Part shown: positions 1-10,208 of the stretch, piece by piece
Position numbering within the stretch: position 1 is the stretch's first letter
Layout: every line of letters starts with the position of its first letter
Origin: Lotus japonicus
Taxonomy: Eukaryota; Streptophyta; Magnoliopsida; Fabales; Fabaceae
Assembly (NCBI RefSeq): GCF_012489685.1
Contig: NC_080044.1
Span: forward strand, 26,144,369 to 26,208,368
Length of the DNA stretch: 64,000 nucleotides
Direction of reading: 5' to 3'
The notes under the pieces: generated by a model
The model's input: the letters and a program-made list of their open reading frames with translations, nothing else
Databases searched by the model: none
Told to the model about the DNA's origin: nothing
Position numbers and translations under genes: made by a program

Positions 1-1977
1 ACCATTTAGGAAGGCACTCTTTACGTCCATCTGATGTAGAACTATGTTGTGATTTACTGAAAAAGAAATCAATAGTCTGATTGCCTCCAGTCTTGCTACT
101 GGAGCAAATGTTTCAGTGTAGTCTATTCCTTCCTGCTGGCTGTAGCCTTGAGCAACTAGCCTTGCCTTGTTTCTGACTACATCTCCTTTCTCATTCAGCT
201 TGTTTCTGAATACCCACTTCGTTCCAATAATATGGACACTCTCAGGCTTCTTCACTAAGCTCCAAACATCGTTCTTGGAAAATTGATTCAGTTCTTCTTC
301 CATGGCCAGAATCCAATCCTTGTCCTGAAGAGCTTCATCTATGGACTTGGGTTCAATTAAGGACACCAATCCTTTCAGACTCAGCAAGGTCTCCTCAGAG
401 GGTCTGAAGGCAGATCTGGTTCTGACTGGTTCATCTTTGTTGCCCAGAATCAATTCCTTAGGATGAGCTGCAGTGATTCTGCTCTTCTTCAGAGTTTGTG
501 AGTTAGAGGGACCAGCTTCTTCCTCTGGTTCATCTTCCTCTGGCTCAACTTCCTCTGGAGCTTTGCCTTTATCAGAAACATTAATGCTTAAATCTGCAAA
601 CTTTTCAACTAGCTTTGACTGGTCAGAGTCAAGCTTATCATCAAATCTAACATGAATAGATTCTTCAATAGTCTTAGCATCAGTATTATAAAAACTAAAA
701 CCTTTAGATCTATCAGAATAACCAAGTAATAGACACTTAGAAGATTTAGCATCAAATTTATGCAATCTATCCTTAGTATTGAGAACATAACAAACACAGC
801 CAAAAGGATGAAAATAAGAAATGTTGGGTTTTATGTTCTTCCACAATTCATAAGGAGTCTTATTCAGAATTGGTCTCACAGAGATTCTGTTCTGAATGTA
901 ACATGCTGTATTTACTGCCTCTGCCCAAAAGTGCTTAGCCATGCCAGTTTCTTGGAGCATGGTTCTAGCCATCTCCTGAAGAGTTCTGTTCTTCCTCTCA
1001 ACAACACCATTTTGTTGAGGAGTTCTGGGACAAGAGAAATCATGTGCAATTCCATAGGAATCAAACAGACTCTCAAACTTGTCATTCTCAAACTCTCCAC
1101 CATGGTCACTTCTGACACGCACAATTCTACAAGCCTTCTCGTTTTGCACTTGAGCAATGAAGGTAGAGAACACAGCATGAGACTCATCCTTGCGGGTTAG
1201 AAACTTTACCCATGTCCAGCGGCTATAGTCATCAACGATAACCATCCCATATCTCTTGCCACCTATAGACTCAGTTTTCACTGGTCCAAACAGGTCGATA
1301 TGCAGAAGTTCTAACGGCCTTGAGGTTGAGACAACATTCCTTGCCTTGAAAGGGACTTTTGTGAATTTGCCTTTCTGACATGCTTCACAAAGAGCGTCTG
1401 AAGCGAACTTCAGATTGGGTAAGCCCCTGACAAGGTTTAGCTTGCTCAGCTGAGAAATCTTTCTCATACTGGCATGCCCTAACCGTCTATGCCATACCCA
1501 CTGCTCTTCATTAACAGACAAAAGGCACTTCACATTTTGAGCCTCCAACTCAGATAATCTGATCTTATAAATGTTGTTCTTCCTCTTGCTGTTAAACAGA
1601 ACAGAGCCATCGATCTGACTTACAGCCCGGCAGGACTTTTGATTGAATATAACATCATAACCCTTGTCAGCTAATTGACTTATAGACAATAAGTTATGTG
1701 TTAAGCCGTCTACCAATAAAACATTATCAATGCATGGACTACTATCTACACAAATAGTACCAGTACCAATAATTTTACCCTTTTCATTTCCTCCAAAGCC
1801 AACTTCGCCTCCAGGCTTAAGTTTCAGCTCTCGGAACATACGCTTTTCTCCCGTCATGTGACGCGAGCATCCACTGTCCAGATACCATGATTGGTGTTTC
1901 AGTGGAGCTATCAAGGATATCTGCAACATAGATAATCTTGTCCTTAGGTACCCACTTTCTGGGTCCTCTTTTGTTAG
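1..1977 (-). CDS. Ty1/copia (Sirevirus-type) pol of element Y: protease, integrase, start of RT (partial)
   Basis: This frame has no stop codon from 1977 down to base 1, about 659 codons, and runs off the left edge. The aspartic protease motif [13 protein letters not shown] starts at 1887, with the catalytic Asp at 1876-1878. An HHCC-type pre-integrase region follows (WHRRLGHAS, then CEACQKGKF). The integrase catalytic residues are Asp (HIDLFG, 1294-1296), Asp (SDHGGEF, 1105-1107) and Glu (NGVVERKN, 997-999). The last two are separated by 35 residues, the classic DD35E spacing. An acidic, low-complexity linker and the start of reverse transcriptase ([11 protein letters not shown]) reach the edge. 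The product would be the pol half of a polyprotein that cleaves itself and copies and inserts the element. It is in the +1 frame relative to gag and overlaps gag by 161 bp. I see no disabling mutation in the visible part. Confidence 0.9.
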
Positions 1978-3727
1978 TTACCCCAAAGGTTCTGATCACC
2001 TTGGGTGTCTCAACATGATATTTTAAAGGAATATTTGCATGATATTTAGTCATAGAGAAAGATCCCTTTTTAAGAGGGTTTTTAGCAACTTCAGCAGGTA
2101 CAGGATCAGGCAATATGGTACCAGAGGGAACAAAGCATTCATACAAGGATTTAGCTTTAGACACCGAAGGCTCATTTCTAATTGGTTTAGAATAGCCAAT
2201 GCCATGCATTCCATTTCTGCTTACACCATAGATCATTGAAGCCATTAAGCTTCTATCTACGCTTTTAGCCAGGAATCTTTGAAAAGATTTTTCATACTTA
2301 GATTCATGCTTACTATCAGAGGCATCGCAGGCAATAACTTCTTCTAACTTTGCAATTTGATTCTTAAGCACAGAGTTAGAATTAACTAAAGCATGGTTAT
2401 CATTTTTCAAATCAGATATGATTTTCTCATGTTCAGAAGGAGTTTTAGAAACAGCAGATAAGTTCTTTTTCAGCTTCTTATGCTTAGACAACAAGGAGTT
2501 ATACTTATCCATGATATCAGACAAGGCATGTTTCAGTTCAGAGGTAGAGAAGGAAGCAAATACCTCATTTTCATCGTCAGAGTCTGGATCTCCTTCTGAT
2601 TCTGAGTCAGAGTCAACAGCTTCCTTTGACTCTGTTCCTTTGTCTTTGACAATAGCCATGAGTCCTTGGACTTCACCATCAGAGTCAACATCCTCTGACT
2701 CTGATTCATCGAATGTCACCATCAGACTCTTCTTGGTCTTGAAGTGCTTCTTTGGCTTCTTGTCCTTCTTCAATTTTGGACAGTCACGTTTGTAGTGCCC
2801 TGATTCTTTGCACTCAAAGCAAGTGACTTCCTTGATTGATGACTTCTTCTGACCTGAGGATTCAGACTTTCCTCTTGCCTTTCCAGAGCCTTTGAACTTG
2901 CTCTGCCTGTGCTTCCAGATGCGGTTGAGTCTCTTGGAGATCAGAGTCAGCTCATCTTCATCAGAATCTTCTGATGCTTCTTCAGATTCTTCTTCTTCAG
3001 CTTGAAAAGCCTTTGACTTCTCAACCTTAGCCTTTTCAGATTTGGATTTCAAGGCTATGGACTTTTTCCTCAGATCTTGCATCTCTGAGCGCTTCAGCTC
3101 ATGGCATTTCAAAATGCTGATGAGTTCTTCTAAACTCATATTCTCAACATCTCTCGTGAGCTCTATTGAAGTCACCAAAGGCATCCAACTTTCAGGAAGA
3201 CACCTGATGACCCTTATGACATGATCTTTTGTTGTGTAGCTCTTGTTGAGAGGACGTATGCCAGCTACAAGCAGTTGAAATCTGGAGAACATTTCTTCAA
3301 TGGACTCATTTGGCTCCATGATGAAGGATTCATACTTTTGGATCAAAGACAATGCCTTTGATTCTTTGACTTTCTTGTTTCCTTCATGAGACATCTTCAG
3401 AGAATCAAAAATACCTTTAGCAAACTCACGATCTGTAATCTTCTGGTACTCCTCATAGGAGATAGCACTTAGAAGAATTGCTCTTGCTTTGTGATGTTGT
3501 GAGTACAGCTTCTTTTGATCTGCAGTCATCTCTGACCTTGGGATCTTCTTGCCATCTGCATCAACTGGACGCTCGTAGCCATCCACAATAATATCCCAGA
3601 GATCTGCATCGAAACCCAGAAAGAAACTTTCCAGTCTATCTTTCCAATATTCGAACCTTTGACCGTCGAACATAGGAGGCTTTGCGTTGTAACCATCTCT
3701 TTGAGTTTCACTGGTGGTGGCAGCCAT
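1817..3727 (-). CDS. Ty1/copia (Sirevirus-type) gag of element Y
   Basis: A 636-codon open frame. I start it at the ATG at 3727, although the frame is open a little further upstream. The N-terminal part ([20 protein letters not shown], then [10 protein letters not shown]) has the copia gag pattern. A CX2CX4HX4C zinc knuckle ([14 protein letters not shown]) lies at about residues 303-316, flanked by basic and Ser/Glu/Asp-rich stretches. A heptad-like, probably coiled-coil region ([14 protein letters not shown], then [11 protein letters not shown]) lies around residues 410-465. Gag packages element RNA into particles. The frame ends beyond the point where the protease begins in the +1 frame. 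The gene lies 71 bp from the LTR, behind the PBS, and appears intact. Confidence 0.9.
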   Translation of the reverse strand: MAATTSETQRDGYNAKPPMFDGQRFEYWKDRLESFFLGFDADLWDIIVDGYERPVDADGKKIPRSEMTADQKKLYSQHHKARAILLSAISYEEYQKITDREFAKGIFDSLKMSHEGNKKVKESKALSLIQKYESFIMEPNESIEEMFSRFQLLVAGIRPLNKSYTTKDHVIRVIRCLPESWMPLVTSIELTRDVENMSLEELISILKCHELKRSEMQDLRKKSIALKSKSEKAKVEKSKAFQAEEEESEEASEDSDEDELTLISKRLNRIWKHRQSKFKGSGKARGKSESSGQKKSSIKEVTCFECKESGHYKRDCPKLKKDKKPKKHFKTKKSLMVTFDESESEDVDSDGEVQGLMAIVKDKGTESKEAVDSDSESEGDPDSDDENEVFASFSTSELKHALSDIMDKYNSLLSKHKKLKKNLSAVSKTPSEHEKIISDLKNDNHALVNSNSVLKNQIAKLEEVIACDASDSKHESKYEKSFQRFLAKSVDRSLMASMIYGVSRNGMHGIGYSKPIRNEPSVSKAKSLYECFVPSGTILPDPVPAEVAKNPLKKGSFSMTKYHANIPLKYHVETPKVIRTFGVTNKRGPRKWVPKDKIIYVADILDSSTETPIMVSGQWMLASHDGRKAYVPRAET

Positions 3728-3785
3728 GTTTTTCACACCGGCCCGGATCACTGAACACTGTTAGGTGTGGTAATCAGAACTTGCG

Positions 3786-3798
3786 CTCTGATACCAAT
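3786..3798 (-). promoter_or_regulatory. Primer binding site of element Y
   Basis: On the minus strand the LTR end is followed by ATT and then GGTATCAGAGC. This matches the primer site complementary to the 3' end of initiator Met-tRNA that most plant LTR retrotransposons use. It fixes the LTR at 3799-5009 as the 5' LTR of the minus-strand element. Confidence 0.9.
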
Positions 3799-5009
3799 TG
3801 AAGGTATGAAAAACGGTAGAAAGGGGGGGGTTTGAATAACGTTTTCAGTACAAAACTACCACCTTAAAGATTTTAACAAATCTTTTCGAGAACTAAGTGC
3901 AAAAGATAGAGATAGAAAAGCACACAAGGATTTTATCCTGGTTCACTTGATAAATCACTCAAGCTACTCCAGTCCACCCGTTAAGGTGATTTCTTCCTTC
4001 TTAGAATGAAGGCAATCCACTAATCAGGTAAGAGTTACAACTGCACTTGAAACCTACAAGTGACTAACAATTACACTGACTTAGCTCACACTAAGATTCA
4101 CTCTCTTAGTCTTCTCTAGGATCCGATCAACCTTGATCTCCTAAAGGAAAATCAAACAACTGTTTGAGGTTGGTGTTTACAAGGGTTTGCTTCTGAATAA
4201 GCTGAGTGTAAACTAAATAAATTACAAGATGAAAGAAAGCTTAGAATATTTTGAATGTCTTGCGCGTGTGTTGCTTCTTAGTTTCTTAGCCGCTTCTTTC
4301 AATCTTCAGCCTCTATATATACTCCAAGGATTAGGGTTGAGCGTTGCATGGGAAATGCTACCGTTGGAGGGCAGTTCTGGAAAATCCAGCTTCTGCTGTG
4401 GCTGAGAACGTTAGGTAGGTCGTCAGGAAGGTACACTGCTTTTGTACTTGGATAGCGACTTGACCTTTTAACCTAGGAGACTTCTGATCAGAGGAATGCT
4501 TCGTATAGGAACTTGTGAAGCCGACTGATCAGAGTCAGAGGGAAAGCACAGATCCTCTGACCATTGTATCTTCTGATTCTGAACTCAGAGGGAAGAACAT
4601 GGCCTTCAGAGTTTCTTGCTTCTGGACTTCAGAGTTTCCACTATTCAGCTTCTGGATCTTCAGAGTCTTCTACACCATCAGAACATCTGAACCTTCAGTG
4701 TTTCTTGGTTGTCAGAACTTCTGGATCATCAGAGCTTCTAGCGACTGAGTCCTCATCAGAGTTTGTATAGCTTCAGATCTTCTGAAGCTTTTCCACTGTT
4801 CATACTGAACATGGTGAATGCGAAAGCGTTGCTTGGGTTACCCTTTATACACAGTGCTTCTGATTTGTGTGAAATTGAGTCAGGGTCAGAGCCTGTAAAT
4901 AGCACACTCAGAAAAACACGTTAGAGTACCACAATTGTTCATATCAAAAGGTTAACTTGTAATCATCAAAACATAGAGTTGTACTACTAGATCAAAACTT
5001 GATCTTACA
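3799..5009 (-). mobile_element. 5' LTR of Sirevirus element Y (1,211 bp)
   Basis: Read on the minus strand it starts TGTAAGATCAAG at 5009 and ends ACCTTCA at 3799, so it has TG...CA ends. A TATA-like run (GTATATATAG, minus) lies near 4310-4325. The sequence is rich in TCAGA/TCTGA motifs. It is homologous over its whole length to the plus-strand LTR at 10951-12162. They are not identical: several substitutions are visible in the first 170 bp, so the two are probably not the LTR pair of one young insertion. The G-run on the gag side (3823-3830) matches the C-run at 12127-12138. Confidence 0.9.
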
Positions 5010-6204
5010 GAGTGCCTTCCTAAATGGTTATATTTCAGAGGAAGTCTATGTTCATCAACCCCCAGGTTTTGAAGATGAGAAGAAGCCAGACCATGTGTTC
5101 AAATTGAAGAAGTCACTCTATGGTCTGAAGCAAGCTCCCAGAGCATGGTATGAGAGACTCAGCTCATTCCTTCTGGAGAATGAGTTTGTAAGGGGTAAAG
5201 TAGATACAACTCTTTTTTGCAAGACTTATAAAGATGATATCTTAATTGTGCAAATTTATGTAGATGATATTATATTTGGTTCTGCTAATCAATCTCTATG
5301 CAAAGAATTTTCTAAGATGATGCAGGCTGAATTTGAGATGAGTATGATGGGAGAATTAAAGTACTTTCTGGGAATACAAGTTGATCAAACACCAGAAGGA
5401 ACATATATCCATCAGAGCAAGTACACTAAAGAACTTCTGAAGAAGTTCAATATGCTGAAATCTACAGTGGCCAAGACTCCAATGCATCCTACATGCATTC
5501 TGGAGAAAGAAGATAAAAGTGGTAAAGTATGTCAGAAGCTCTATCGTGGCATGATAAGTTCACTTCTATACTTAACTGCATCTAGGCCAGACATACTATT
5601 TAGTGTTCATTTATGTGCTCGTTTCCAATCAGATCCAAGGGAAACCCACTTAACTGCTGTTAAGAGGATCCTAAGGTATCTGAAAGGCACCACTAACCTT
5701 GGCTTGATGTATAAGAAAACATCAGAGTATAAGCTTTCAGGTTATTGTGATGCTGATTATGCTGGAGATAGAACAGAGAGAAAAAGTACTTCTGGAAATT
5801 GTCAATTTCTGGGAAGCAATCTAGTCTCATGGGCAAGCAAGAGGCAATCAACCATTGCACTATCAACTGCAGAGGCAGAATATATCTCAGCAGCAATATG
5901 CAGCACTCAGATGCTCTGGATGAAACATCAGCTGGAGGATTATCAGATCCTTGAGAGCAATATCCCAATCTATTGTGATAACACTGCTGCAATCTCATTG
6001 AGTAAGAATCCTATCTTGCATTCAAGGGCAAAGCACATTGAGGTAAAGTATCACTTTATTAGAGATTATGTACAGAAGGGCATACTTCTTCTGAAGTTTG
6101 TTGATACTGACCATCAATGGGCAGATATCTTTACAAAGCCCTTAGCAGAGGATAGATTTAATTTTATTCTGAAAAATCTGAACATGGACTTTTGTCCAGA
6201 GTGA
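5010..6204 (+). CDS. Ty1/copia (Sirevirus-type) pol of element X: RT and RNase H (5'-truncated)
   Basis: The open frame starts abruptly at SAFLNGYISEEV, directly against the LTR end at 5009. It contains the RT segments PPGFED, KSLYGLKQAPRAWY and the catalytic YVDD (QIYVDDIIFGS near 5253). RNase H follows, with YCDADYAGDRTERKSTSG, STAEAEY, YCDNTAA and the C-terminal HIEVKYHFIRDYV and ADIFTKPL. The stop is at 6202-6204. No frameshift or stop is seen. The missing part (gag, protease, integrase) would lie to the left but is replaced here by element Y in opposite orientation. The frame technically continues a few codons into the LTR, but those are not pol. Confidence 0.9.
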
Positions 6205-6647
6205 AGATGGATCAGAACCTCTGACTATGATACTTCTTGATCAGAAGATGTCTAGTCCAGAAGGTAACTCAATCAGAGTGTGTGTACCCATTGGTACTGA
6301 CTCTGAAGATGAGACAGCAACACGTGTGTCAGTATTTCTGATGCATAGTTCCTTGTGCCCGTGTGACATTCTGTCATGTTGCGTGTAGATGTGCTTCTCT
6401 CCTGTGTGTGATATGTGTATTTACTGTTATTATCTATCTTTAATTTTCAACCGTTGATTTTAAATTGCTTTTTGAATCAACAACGGTTATTTGTCAAAAC
6501 CCACTATACACACACGATCTCCTTCACTTTCGGTTTTTACTCTCTCTCTCTTCTGCAATTTCAAAACCGCTTACCCTCGATTTCTCTCTCGATCTCTCTT
6601 CATCTTTCAACCTTCATCTTCTACCTAAACCTTCAACCGCTCCAAAA
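6205..6647 (+). other. Spacer between pol and ORF3 of element X
   Basis: 443 bp with no supported coding content. It is pyrimidine-rich near the end (CTCTCTC runs at 6540-6600), like a leader upstream of the ORF3 start codon. A spliced or separate ORF3 mRNA is possible, but no signal decides it. Confidence 0.5.
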
Positions 6648-9545
6648 ATGGTGAGTCAAACCAGAAGAGCTACTGCAGATGCAACCCAGTTCCCTCATAT
6701 GGTAGTTGGTCTAGCAACAGGTCAAAGGGGTCCTGAGAATCCGAATCAAGATCAAGGTCAAGCTCAAGAGCAGATTATTCCGATTGCAGAACGGGGCTGT
6801 GCCGTTCACTGCGTATATGCTCCTGAGGAACTTCAAGTACTGGCAGAATGGAGATTCGACCTCGACAACCTTGCTACAAATGGGTATGATCTTCGTCCTG
6901 AAGTCCAAGCTCAAGGTTGGAAAAATTACTTCAACAGGCTTCGAGGACCGGTGTATGACAAACTGATCAAGGAATTCTGGAAGCACGCCGACTGCGATGA
7001 TACTCAGGTGGTATCTCACATTCTTGGAAGGAAGATCATCATTACAGAGAAGTCTCTCGTGAATCTGCTGGGTGCAGAAACTGCTCTTGGGTATCGTTTC
7101 CAATTCACTGAATCGAAGCTGAAACCCAAGACGAAGGATGAGACCAACAAGGCCCTGTACACCAATTACAAACCGGGCAAGACTAATTACAAAGTGATGG
7201 ACCTTCATCCCAAGCTCAGGATATGGCACAAGATTCTGCTCAACTGCATAAACCAGAGACCAAAGGGCAGTTCCCCAGACTACATCAACTTCAACCAGAA
7301 GGCGATGTTGTTCTTCATCCAAGACAAGAAGAAGATCTGCCTTCCCTACTTCCAGTTCTCCTACTTGAAGGAGTGTATCCGGAAGTCTAGGACTACTGCC
7401 TCCATCAAGTCAGCAATCAAGTATATCCCCTTTGGGAGACTGTTGTCTGATCTCTTCATTGAGAGTGGCCTCATTCAAGATCTGGTAAATGCTGGATGCA
7501 CAGAGGATCTGACCACCATTGTCAGTGATGTCTTCACTGCGAATTCTCTAAAGAAAATGGGCCTAGTCAAGAAGAAGATTGCTCCTGCCCATGAAGACAC
7601 ATCTTCTGAAATCAGAAGTAGAAGGGTGCCTCTGAATGACTACCCTCTGTGGACACAGGCAGACAATCCTGAAGCCATTAGGTGCTATGTTGAAGACCTA
7701 AGGGCTCAAGGCTATGAAATTGATCTCGATGAATTCTTCAGCAGACTGCCGCCAGCTCCAGAGTTTCCTTCTCCTATCAAGAAGAAAGTTCAGAGGAAGA
7801 TGATCCTAGAAGAATCTTCTGAGGAATCAGATGTCCCTCTGACCAAAGGGAAGAAGGCTGGTCAATCCAAGAGAAAACATGATGAAACCAGCAAGCCAGA
7901 TGATGGTGATGATGGTGATAATGAGGATGGTCCTCCTTCTCCTAAGAAGAAGAAGAAGCAGGTCAGAATTGTGATGAAGCCTACTCGGGTGGAACCAGCT
8001 GCTGAAGTGATCAGAAGAATTGAAACTCCTGCCAGAGTGACAAGATCATCAGCACAATCAAGTAAGTCTGCAGTTGCTTCTGATGATGATTTGAATTTAT
8101 TTGATGCACTCCCCATATCAGCCATGCTCAAACAATCTTCAAATCCACTCACTCCCATTCCTGAGTCCCAACCAGCTGCACAAACCACATCTCCACCACA
8201 TTCTCCAAGGTCTTCATTTTTCCAACCTTCTCCTACTGAAGCACCTCTCTGGAATTTGCTCCAGAACCAACCCTCTAGGCCAGATGAACCAACCTCTCCC
8301 ATTACCATCCAGTACAACCCATTAACTTCTGAACCCATCATCCCTGAGAAACCAGAGCCTAACCAAACAGAACCTGGACCCAGAACCTCTGATCACTCTG
8401 TCCCAAGAGCATCAGAACGTCTGGCTCCCAGAACCACGGATACAGACTCTTCCACAGCCCTTACACCTGTATCCTTCCCAACAAATGTTGCTGACTCTTC
8501 TCCTTCCAACAACTCTGAATCCCTTCGAAAATTCATGGAAGTTAGAAAAGAAAAAGTGTCTACCTTAGAAGAATATTATCTCACTTGTCCAAGCCCTAGG
8601 AGATATCCTGGCCCTAGACCTGAACGTCTAGCTGACCCAGATGAACCTATCTTGGCCAATCCTTTACATGAGGCAGACCCTTTGGCTCAACAAGCTCACC
8701 CTGCCCCTGACCAACAAGAGCCTGTTCAACCAGAACCTGAACCAGAACAATCTGTGTCTAACCACTCCTCAGTTAGATCACCCCATCCTCTGGTTGAAAC
8801 TTCAGAACCTCACCTTGGAACCTCTGAACCAAATGCTCAAATGTTTAACATTGGCTCTCCACAAGGTGCCTCTGAAGCTCACAGCAGCAATCACCCAGCC
8901 TCTCCTGAAACCAACCTTTCTATAATTCCTTACACTCACCTCCGACCCACATCTCTCTCTGAGTGCATCAATATTTTCCATCATGAAGCCTCATTGATGC
9001 TACGCAATGTGCAAGGTCAGACTGACCTAAGCGAGAATGCTGAACATGTGGCTGAAGAGTGGAACAATCTGAGCACTTGGCTAGTGGCTCAAGTTCCCGT
9101 TATGATGCAGCTACTGAATGCAGAGGGAAGTCAGAGGATCGAGGCTGCAAAGCAAAGGTTTGCTAGAAGGGTGGCTCTTCATGAACAAGAACAGAGACAT
9201 AAGCTACTTGAAGCTATTGAAGAAGCCAAAAGAAAGAAAGAACAAGCAGAAGAAGCTGCACGTCAAGCAGCAGCTCAAGCTGAACAAGCCAGATTAGAGA
9301 CAGAACGACTTGAAGCTGAGGCTGAAGCTCTTAGATGCCAAGCACTTGCACCCGTAGTTTTTACTCCTGCTGCTTCTGCTTCCACTCCAGCTCCTCACGC
9401 TGCTCAGAATGTTCCTTCTAGTTCTACACAGCCAAACTCGTCCAGACTCGACATTGTGGAACAACGTCTTGACACTCATGAGTCTCTGCTGATTGAAATG
9501 AAGCAAATGATGATGGAACTTCTGCGTCGATCTGATAAACCCTAG
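6648..9545 (+). CDS. Third ORF (env-position ORF3) of Sirevirus X
   Basis: 965 codons, started at the ATG at 6648 because the upstream 61 codons read like a pyrimidine-rich leader. N-terminal part (about residues 60-330): a globular region (LRPEVQAQGWKNYFNRL, then KIIITEKSLVNLLGAE) that resembles what I recall as the 'putative plant transposon protein' domain. Middle: a Ser/Pro/Glu-rich disordered region with a basic patch (SPKKKKKQVRIV) that could be a nuclear localisation signal. C-terminal part (about 820-925): a long Glu/Ala/Lys/Gln coiled coil, then a short tail ending LLRRSDKP. I see no signal peptide or clear membrane segment, so an envelope role is not supported. The position between pol and the 3' LTR matches the extra ORF of Sireviruses. 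Function unknown. Confidence 0.8.
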   Translation: MVSQTRRATADATQFPHMVVGLATGQRGPENPNQDQGQAQEQIIPIAERGCAVHCVYAPEELQVLAEWRFDLDNLATNGYDLRPEVQAQGWKNYFNRLRGPVYDKLIKEFWKHADCDDTQVVSHILGRKIIITEKSLVNLLGAETALGYRFQFTESKLKPKTKDETNKALYTNYKPGKTNYKVMDLHPKLRIWHKILLNCINQRPKGSSPDYINFNQKAMLFFIQDKKKICLPYFQFSYLKECIRKSRTTASIKSAIKYIPFGRLLSDLFIESGLIQDLVNAGCTEDLTTIVSDVFTANSLKKMGLVKKKIAPAHEDTSSEIRSRRVPLNDYPLWTQADNPEAIRCYVEDLRAQGYEIDLDEFFSRLPPAPEFPSPIKKKVQRKMILEESSEESDVPLTKGKKAGQSKRKHDETSKPDDGDDGDNEDGPPSPKKKKKQVRIVMKPTRVEPAAEVIRRIETPARVTRSSAQSSKSAVASDDDLNLFDALPISAMLKQSSNPLTPIPESQPAAQTTSPPHSPRSSFFQPSPTEAPLWNLLQNQPSRPDEPTSPITIQYNPLTSEPIIPEKPEPNQTEPGPRTSDHSVPRASERLAPRTTDTDSSTALTPVSFPTNVADSSPSNNSESLRKFMEVRKEKVSTLEEYYLTCPSPRRYPGPRPERLADPDEPILANPLHEADPLAQQAHPAPDQQEPVQPEPEPEQSVSNHSSVRSPHPLVETSEPHLGTSEPNAQMFNIGSPQGASEAHSSNHPASPETNLSIIPYTHLRPTSLSECINIFHHEASLMLRNVQGQTDLSENAEHVAEEWNNLSTWLVAQVPVMMQLLNAEGSQRIEAAKQRFARRVALHEQEQRHKLLEAIEEAKRKKEQAEEAARQAAAQAEQARLETERLEAEAEALRCQALAPVVFTPAASASTPAPHAAQNVPSSSTQPNSSRLDIVEQRLDTHESLLIEMKQMMMELLRRSDKP

Positions 9546-9762
9546 CTTTAGGATCTCTTCGTTTTGATTTCTTTTTCTTTACCTGTGTTTTATTTCATTA
9601 ACCTCTGGCTCTTTCTTGTTAATCTTTACTTTGCTCGTTTGTGATTATCTATGCATATATATATATATATATATATATCTGACATTATGTTTGCAAATTT
9701 TTTTTATTATTCATCATAACCGCTTTTACATCATACATTTTTTTTTTCTTTTTCCTAAAATC
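9546..9762 (+). repeat. Short spacer with (TA)n microsatellite
   Basis: The spacer lies between the convergent ORF3 and antisense ORF ends. It holds a (TA)n run at about 9655-9678 and T-rich tracts that could serve as 3' ends for both transcripts. Confidence 0.6.
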
Positions 9763-10155
9763 CTAGAATGGAGGATCCCTCCTCATTCTTCTGCACTCCT
9801 GGCGCTGCTCTGACCTCTCCTTCTCCAGACGCTCCAGTGCATACTGGATGTTGTTGAGCCTGTCTTTTAGCTCATCCCTCTCCAGAATCTCTTCTGCAGT
9901 CTTGAGCTTCTTTTCCAAGATCTCTTTTTCTTCCAGCAGCTTTAGTTCAAGCTGGCTGAGTTCTTGCACCTCCTCCACGAAGGCAAGAAATTCCCTCAAG
10001 TCTCTCTTCAACTCTGGACGCAGGTCCTCCTCCAGCAGTGTCCGTGTTAGCTCTGAGATGGTTGTTGTACCCTCTGGATGCCTAATGTTGAGAAACAAGT
10101 CCTCCTCAAAGGCTCTCTTTCTCAGCTCCTCTAATGCGATCATGTATGATGCCAT
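9763..10155 (-). CDS. Antisense ORF of Sirevirus X, 130-aa coiled-coil protein
   Basis: This ORF is on the strand opposite to pol and ORF3 of the element that carries it. The ATG at 10155 is chosen because the protein from there (MASYMIALEELRKRAFEEDL...) aligns end to end with the protein at 45914-46303 in an unrelated gypsy-type element. Shared landmarks are MAS, LRK(R/K)AF(E/D)EDLF, N(I/V)RHPE, FVEE(V/I)Q, LLEEKE and the terminus RRDPPF. I estimate about 45-50 per cent identity. The second half is a charged coiled coil. There is no signal peptide. A TATA box (TATATAAA) lies 46-53 bp upstream on the same strand. Function unknown; the conservation suggests a real protein. Confidence 0.8.
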   Translation of the reverse strand: MASYMIALEELRKRAFEEDLFLNIRHPEGTTTISELTRTLLEEDLRPELKRDLREFLAFVEEVQELSQLELKLLEEKEILEKKLKTAEEILERDELKDRLNNIQYALERLEKERSEQRQECRRMRRDPPF

Positions 10156-10200
10156 TTTTCTCTGGTATGATGTTGTGAAGCTTACCCCTCTCTCCAACGC

Positions 10201-10208
10201 TTTATATA
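10201..10208 (-). promoter_or_regulatory. TATA box for the antisense ORF of element X
   Basis: The minus strand reads CCTATATAAAGCG here, 46 bp before the ATG at 10155. Initiation about 30 bp downstream would give a short leader. The equivalent gene in element Z has TATAAA at a similar distance. Confidence 0.6.

Noticed and set aside
1..5030. Simple self-integration of one Sirevirus as the cause of the inverted halves
   Set aside because: That would leave only a ~5-bp overlap at the break; at least 19 bp overlap is seen, the two LTRs have diverged, and the LTR at 10951 does not join the inverted segment.
6648..9545. Functional envelope protein
   Set aside because: Only the position fits; no signal peptide, membrane anchor or fusion-type segment is visible, and the protein has basic nuclear-type patches and a coiled coil.
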